From assembly GCA_030490835.1 (NCBI GenBank), contig CM059975.1, positions 50,459,174 through 50,523,173 of the forward strand: a DNA stretch of 64,000 nt, read 5' to 3'. Shown in pieces: positions 59,818-64,000 of the stretch. Every line of letters starts with the position of its first letter. Position 1 is the stretch's first letter. Origin of the DNA: Annona cherimola. Taxonomy: Eukaryota; Streptophyta; Magnoliopsida; Magnoliales; Annonaceae. The position numbers were made by a program, and so were the translations under genes. The notes below the pieces were generated by a model. That model made no database searches, had not been told where the DNA came from, and worked only from the letters and a program-made list of their open reading frames with translations.

Positions 59818-61438
59818 GGGCCCGGCCCATCCTAGAAATAAATAAATATATATATATGTTGCTGCATGTGCATATTTTCGGTGCATATGCAGAGCACCAA
59901 ATAATTATGAAGGGTGTAAGAGAGAATTCGAGATGGCGCTCTAACGGAACAGAGAAAAAAATGGAAGAGAAAGAGAAGAAGATGAAGGAAGAAAGAGGAG
60001 GAGAAGGAAGAAGAAGGACAGTGAAGAGAGGAGAGGAAGTTCGTCGTCGTCATTGCCACGCCGCTGGCCACGCGACCGCTGCTGGATCGCCGAAGGTAAG
60101 AAAGGAATAGTTTTTTTTGTTTTTTTTGTTTTTTTCCAATTTTTACCCAAATCATGCAATAAATATAGGAGTTTTGCTAAAATACCTTAGATAAACATGT
60201 ATGTAAGTAAATTACACCAATTTGAGTAGTAGATTTGGTTATTTAGAGATTCAAGAGTTGAAATGGATAGGATTTTAATTTTTACCCCTAAAAATAAATG
60301 GAAAACCATGAGACTTTTGATAAATTCATGAATAAGAGGATATTGGGAACCCAAATCATGAAAATGGAAGGCTAAAATCAAGTCAAGTATGAAATCAAAA
60401 AATTCAAGAGTGGCGTATCCAAATTTTCTTATTCCAAATCATGATATAATAGTTGCAAATGCTATCAGGATGTATTAGTTATAGATTAATATGTCCATTT
60501 TTAGGTAAAAAGGAGAAAAATTGAAATTTTCATGACCCGTGGAAATTGGGCAGTCCCAAAAAATGTGGGTTAAACTTGGGGCCAAATGAATATAAGGTTT
60601 TGCCAAGGTTATAATTGGATAGGTTGTCCGTCCTTGACGTTGCCTAATCGGTGCATCTGAAATATGAGTGTGGGTGATCACATGATAACTATCACCCACC
60701 AAAGAGGAAATTATGTCATTGAATGATGCATGTTGTGATTGCATTTCATCCTCATGCATATATAATGTTCTATGGAGGTTTTCATGTTCTTTCCTTTTAA
60801 ATAATATTTGCTTACTGAGTTTCTTGAACTCACTGATTTTATTAAACGGTTGCAGAATATTCTGATTTCAAGAGCTATGGAGACTTCACTGGGTAGAAAG
60901 GCAGTGAGGTGAAGAGCACATAAGGCTCTTATATATGTTCGAGTGTGTCTTGTAATATGACAAACTATAGAAGTGCTGAATTTTCTTTTGATTTGTGAGA
61001 TGTGTGTATGACCTATATATATATATATTGTGTGTATGATGTGAAAGATGTTTGTAGTATTAATTCTTTTACATTATGTAAATTGTATGGATATATGTAT
61101 GGTGTATCATGAAAAATATTGAAGTATGAGAGTTAGGTGTGATTATGATGAATTTGTGAAGAAAAAGGGGTGCTTGTGGTTATCATGAAGTGATACAGGT
61201 TATTTCTTGATGTAAAGAAATATATGGTGAATGTTTATATTTAGAAAACGTTATAGTTACAGATGGGATGCTACCGAAATTTTTAATAGATATTTAAAAA
61301 AAAATTAGACCACTTTTATTCTTATTTGGTGTATAAATGTAAATTAGGTTATGGACTTCATCACTTTTTAAAAAATTCCTAACATGAAATCTTATGACAA
61401 ACTCGAAGAATAAATATGTCATAGGTAGGGGCGCTATA
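59818..61438 (+). mobile_element. 5' LTR (lacking most of U3) of a non-autonomous gypsy-like element
   Basis: It ends GGGGCGCTATA, followed by GAAA and a PBS, like the other gypsy LTRs here. It has a purine-rich leader (59958-60030), donor-like AAGGTAAGAAAG near 60094, a hairpin TGAGTT-TCTTG-AACTCA at 60816-60832 and TTGCAG at about 60851-60856. The U3 start seen in its 3' LTR (TGTGATAACC at 62793) is not found here, so the 5' end is truncated next to the NLR gene. Confidence 0.65.
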
Positions 61439-61442
61439 GAAA

Positions 61443-61454
61443 TGGTATCAGAGC
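61443..61454 (+). other. Primer-binding site (initiator tRNA-Met)
   Basis: TGGTATCAGAGC four bases after the LTR end. Confidence 0.88.
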
Positions 61455-62792
61455 AATGAGTGGTGAAGTTGTAAAATTTTTAAATTTGTTATTTTATATT
61501 ATGATTTAATTTGTAAGTTTAATATCAAAATTGCGAGCTAAGAAATATAATTCTATATTTCTTGCTCTATGTTTTGACATTTCTATAAATAGATATGCTG
61601 GCGGTTTAAGGCCCAGGGCTAGCACTCGCTATACCAAGGCAAGTGGAACAAGAGGCAGTAGAAAGACGTTGGTTACAAAATGAAGGGATAAGACACTGGT
61701 TCCGTGGGCAAGAGGAACTAGTGCAAATTGAACAACCTGCCCCCACTAGAAGTGGGACATGGTGAAAATCTAATGTTCTTGGCTCAAAATATAATGCCTC
61801 CTATAAGGAATCCTTCTCCGATACTTGATAGATCACAAGAAAGGAAAATAACAGAATATTGAGAAGGAATTTCAGCCTCCGAGGATCCCGACCAGGGGCC
61901 TAGATATAAATTGGAGCATGGGGTCTACAGGTTTGGCCATGGTGCCACTACTGTTGAAATTGCATATAACGAAGGAAGATTTGTGCAACAATTAGCAGAA
62001 AGGAAAGCGAGAGGCGAAGAAGTAGAATTACAAGAAGATGATCGGGAGATAGTAATCCTCATTTTGGTTAGTGAATCAGATCAAGAGGTGAATGATGATG
62101 AAAATGCTGTCATGAACGGACAGGAACCGGATGACCTTCTCCCCGAGGACGAAGATGACCCGATAGAGCCTGAGGATGAAAATGACCCCGAAGAGCCTGA
62201 AGAGGGGGACCTTGAAGAGCCCCTAGAGAAAGAGTTTGAGGAACCTGAGCTTGATGAGGAAGAAGATTTTGATGGGGTTTGAGGAGCCTGAGCTGGATGA
62301 AGAGGGAGATTTTGAAGAAAATGCAGAGGAAGACGCAGAAGTGATTAATAAAGGAGAGGAGACTCCACTTGCTAGTGATTCAGAAGAATCTTAGCGTTAG
62401 CTAAAGGAAGAGGAGCTATGGGACAAAATGATCTATACAATTCTTTTTGGTGCAATAATAGGTGTTTTAAAATATTATTGCACATTTTTTAGGAAGTGTA
62501 AATATTTACAAAAGTAAAAAGTAATACTTTTTTTGAATGTTGTACATGCATGACTTTCTATTTAAGAGACAGGATCGCACACGTGTCATGTATGTATAAC
62601 ACAGATGTAAATAATGTACATTGTTAAGATAATGAAATATATATATCTTTTGTTGACTCAGTATATTGACATGAGTTTTGTTAGCTGTTTTGAAGATCAT
62701 AGTTATGATATATGTGTTTATAATTTAAATCTTTTTATATAACAAGTAAAGATGGTGGAAGGATGAAAACCAGAACGTCCTAAGAAACGAGA
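61455..62792 (+). mobile_element. Short internal region of the non-autonomous element
   Basis: About 1.34 kb between PBS and 3' LTR, with no protease, integrase or reverse transcriptase. It contains a decayed acidic ORF. Frame fragments before it (61590-61900) are rich in Arg, Gln and Glu, which might be remains of a gag. Confidence 0.6.
61911..62394 (+). pseudogene. Decayed acidic (Glu/Asp-rich) ORF, frameshifted by a 43-bp duplication
   Basis: The open frame runs from 61911 to a stop at 62280 without an early ATG (it opens at TTG). Its first part reads FGHGATTVEIAYNEGRFVQQ, then a basic-acidic stretch, then an almost wholly acidic tail with EPE/EPEEP repeats. The 38-40 bp segment beginning 62235 is repeated at 62278 (period 43, not a multiple of three), which shifts the frame; in the new frame the acidic reading continues to TAG at 62392-62394 ending SDSEES. 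I recognise no family. It lies where gag is expected in the element. It could be a remnant gag tail or a captured gene piece. Confidence 0.5.
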
Positions 62793-63714
62793 TGTGATAA
62801 CCAGACCTAAGTAGGTCTATAAATATGACACATGTGTTATTCAAATGAGTTATAGATGATTTATGATTTTTATGATTTAATGGTATTTTGCAATTAGGGA
62901 TTATAATTAGGGATTGTAATTAAGAATGGTGATTAAGACTAATCCCCAAAGCCCAAAATGAGTCAAGATGACTAAAGGGGCTTAATGAGGATTGCGATAT
63001 GCTAATGTGATATGAATATTTATTTTAATTTCCATGATTTAATTAATGAAGATTAAAATGGAAATTATGGAATTATGTTGGAAATCGTAGAAAATTCATA
63101 ACTCGACACCTATAAGCCGGAATGAGATGAAACTTGAAAGGTCAGCTCATGATTTTGGGCTCAATCTTATGTATGGATTGGATTAAGGCACAAGTGATGA
63201 GATTAAGGTGATAATTATTATATTTTAATCTCACACTCTAAGGTTATTTTCAAAAGTTCATAACTTGATGTAGAAACGTCGGTTTGAGATGAAATTTGAA
63301 ATGATAGAATAAAATTATGAAATCTATGGTATGAGTGGATTGAATTAAGATAATTACCATGGAAAAGTGATTAATTGAAAAAATTGCCTAGCATTGACTT
63401 TGTGCACCCTAGACTACCATAGCCTTTATGTTAAAACAAGTGGTTTAATGGCTTGGTTTAATGCCCATGAGATGTGTCAAAAGGAGGTGCTTTGAGCTAG
63501 ATATTTTGGATTAAGTCAAGGGCCAAAATCATTGAAAAGTCAAGTGGATTAAATGATGGTTTAAGAGGCTAAGGGCTAGCCTCAAAGAGGCATGGAGAGG
63601 TGACAGTGCATGTGACACCCAAGCTTGATAAATATGAAATTTTTGATTTTTTAAAAATGCAAAATATGCTTTTAAATGACCTAGGCAGCTAGGGTGAGTT
63701 ATGGACGTGATATG
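62793..63714 (+). mobile_element. 3' LTR start of the non-autonomous element
   Basis: TGTGATAACCAGACC resembles the start TGTGAAATCCCGACC of the solo LTR ending at 26623. U3 text with ATGAGATGAAACTTGAAAGG-type blocks follows. It is interrupted at 63715 by a Sirevirus LTR. Confidence 0.65.
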
Positions 63715-64000
63715 TGTTGGAAACAATGTTCAAAACAAAACAAAATTGACCAAAGCATGAGTTTTGATGATTAACAAAGTCGAATTTGAGTTTAAGTTAA
63801 GTACTAATGCATATGTTCAATGTGTTAAGGAAAGCAAGAAGTCAAGTCGATTACCAAGACGACTTGGACTTCGACTTGGGGTAAAGTCGATACCCAAGTC
63901 GACTTCACAAGCCACTTCAAATAACAAAAAGTGGACAGCGTTGAAAATAGAAAACAAACAGGTGAAGTCGCAGGCCAAGTCGACTCCACTTGCGACTTGG
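63715..64000 (+). mobile_element. Start of a Sirevirus-like LTR (cut by window end)
   Basis: TGTTGGAAACAA, GATGATTAACAAAGTCGAATTTGAG and the AAGTCG/CGACTT palindrome array match the U3 at 30207 and 20838, though diverged. The preceding pentamer ATATG (63710-63714) would be its target duplication. Confidence 0.85.

Noticed and set aside
59802..60159. Lys/Glu/Arg-rich and Ser-rich frames on both strands
   Set aside because: They arise from a purine-rich LTR leader, not a gene.
1..64000. tRNA, rRNA, CRISPR or organelle insertions
   Set aside because: None recognised by eye; GGTATCAGAGC matches are retroelement primer-binding sites, not tRNA genes.

Overview
This window is from the nuclear genome of a flowering plant. 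The evidence is nested LTR retrotransposons of plant type (Sirevirus-like Ty1/copia, Tnt1-like Ty1/copia, and long-LTR Ty3/gypsy elements primed by initiator tRNA-Met), AT-rich spacers, MITE-like repeats, and one intact plant NLR (NBS-LRR) reading frame. I could not assign a species or decide between monocot and eudicot. No rRNA, tRNA, CRISPR or organelle-like sequence was recognised.

Layout. 1-4.0 kb: a long-LTR gypsy LTR end, a trimmed Sirevirus pol fragment (minus), and another gypsy LTR end. 4.0-11.6 kb: a decayed Tnt1-like copia (minus) interrupted by two LTRs that start TGATAACTC; the second is a solo LTR with target duplication GTTAC. 12.2-19.1 kb: two copies of an LTR-like repeat called family T here, one next to a 3 x ~354 bp tandem repeat. 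19.1-30.0 kb: a stack of long gypsy LTRs, including a solo Sirevirus LTR (duplication TAATT) and a 2.5 kb solo gypsy LTR (duplication ATGAT). 30.0-41.4 kb: a gypsy-derived element (minus) whose left LTR was split by a young, nearly complete Sirevirus at 30207-38628 (duplication ATAAC, 8 LTR differences in 1572 bp). 41.4-48.5 kb: a gypsy element with a ~5.06 kb LTR, a PBS and a decayed gag-protease. 48.8-51.0 kb: another LTR fragment and a third T copy. 51-56.7 kb: low-copy AT-rich DNA with three copies of a palindromic MITE-like repeat. 56.79-59.75 kb: the NLR gene. 59.8-63.7 kb: a non-autonomous gypsy-like element with a decayed acidic ORF. 63.7 kb to the end: the start of another Sirevirus LTR.

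The only probable host protein gene is the NLR. It has an N-terminal myristoylation consensus, almost no N-terminal signalling domain, a degenerate P-loop and MHD, and a shortened ARC region in front of well-formed LRRs. This suggests a nucleotide-independent, membrane-tethered NLR or a decaying paralogue.

The most unusual signal is in the gypsy LTRs. Diverged copies keep a splice-donor-like GTAAGCAAGC, a distal complementary GCTTGCTTAC/T, a small hairpin whose stem varies in a compensating way (UUCG loop in several copies), and an acceptor-like TAGACAG|G. This looks like a conserved structured intron or leader element. All readings here are by eye; alignments, folding and database searches were not run.
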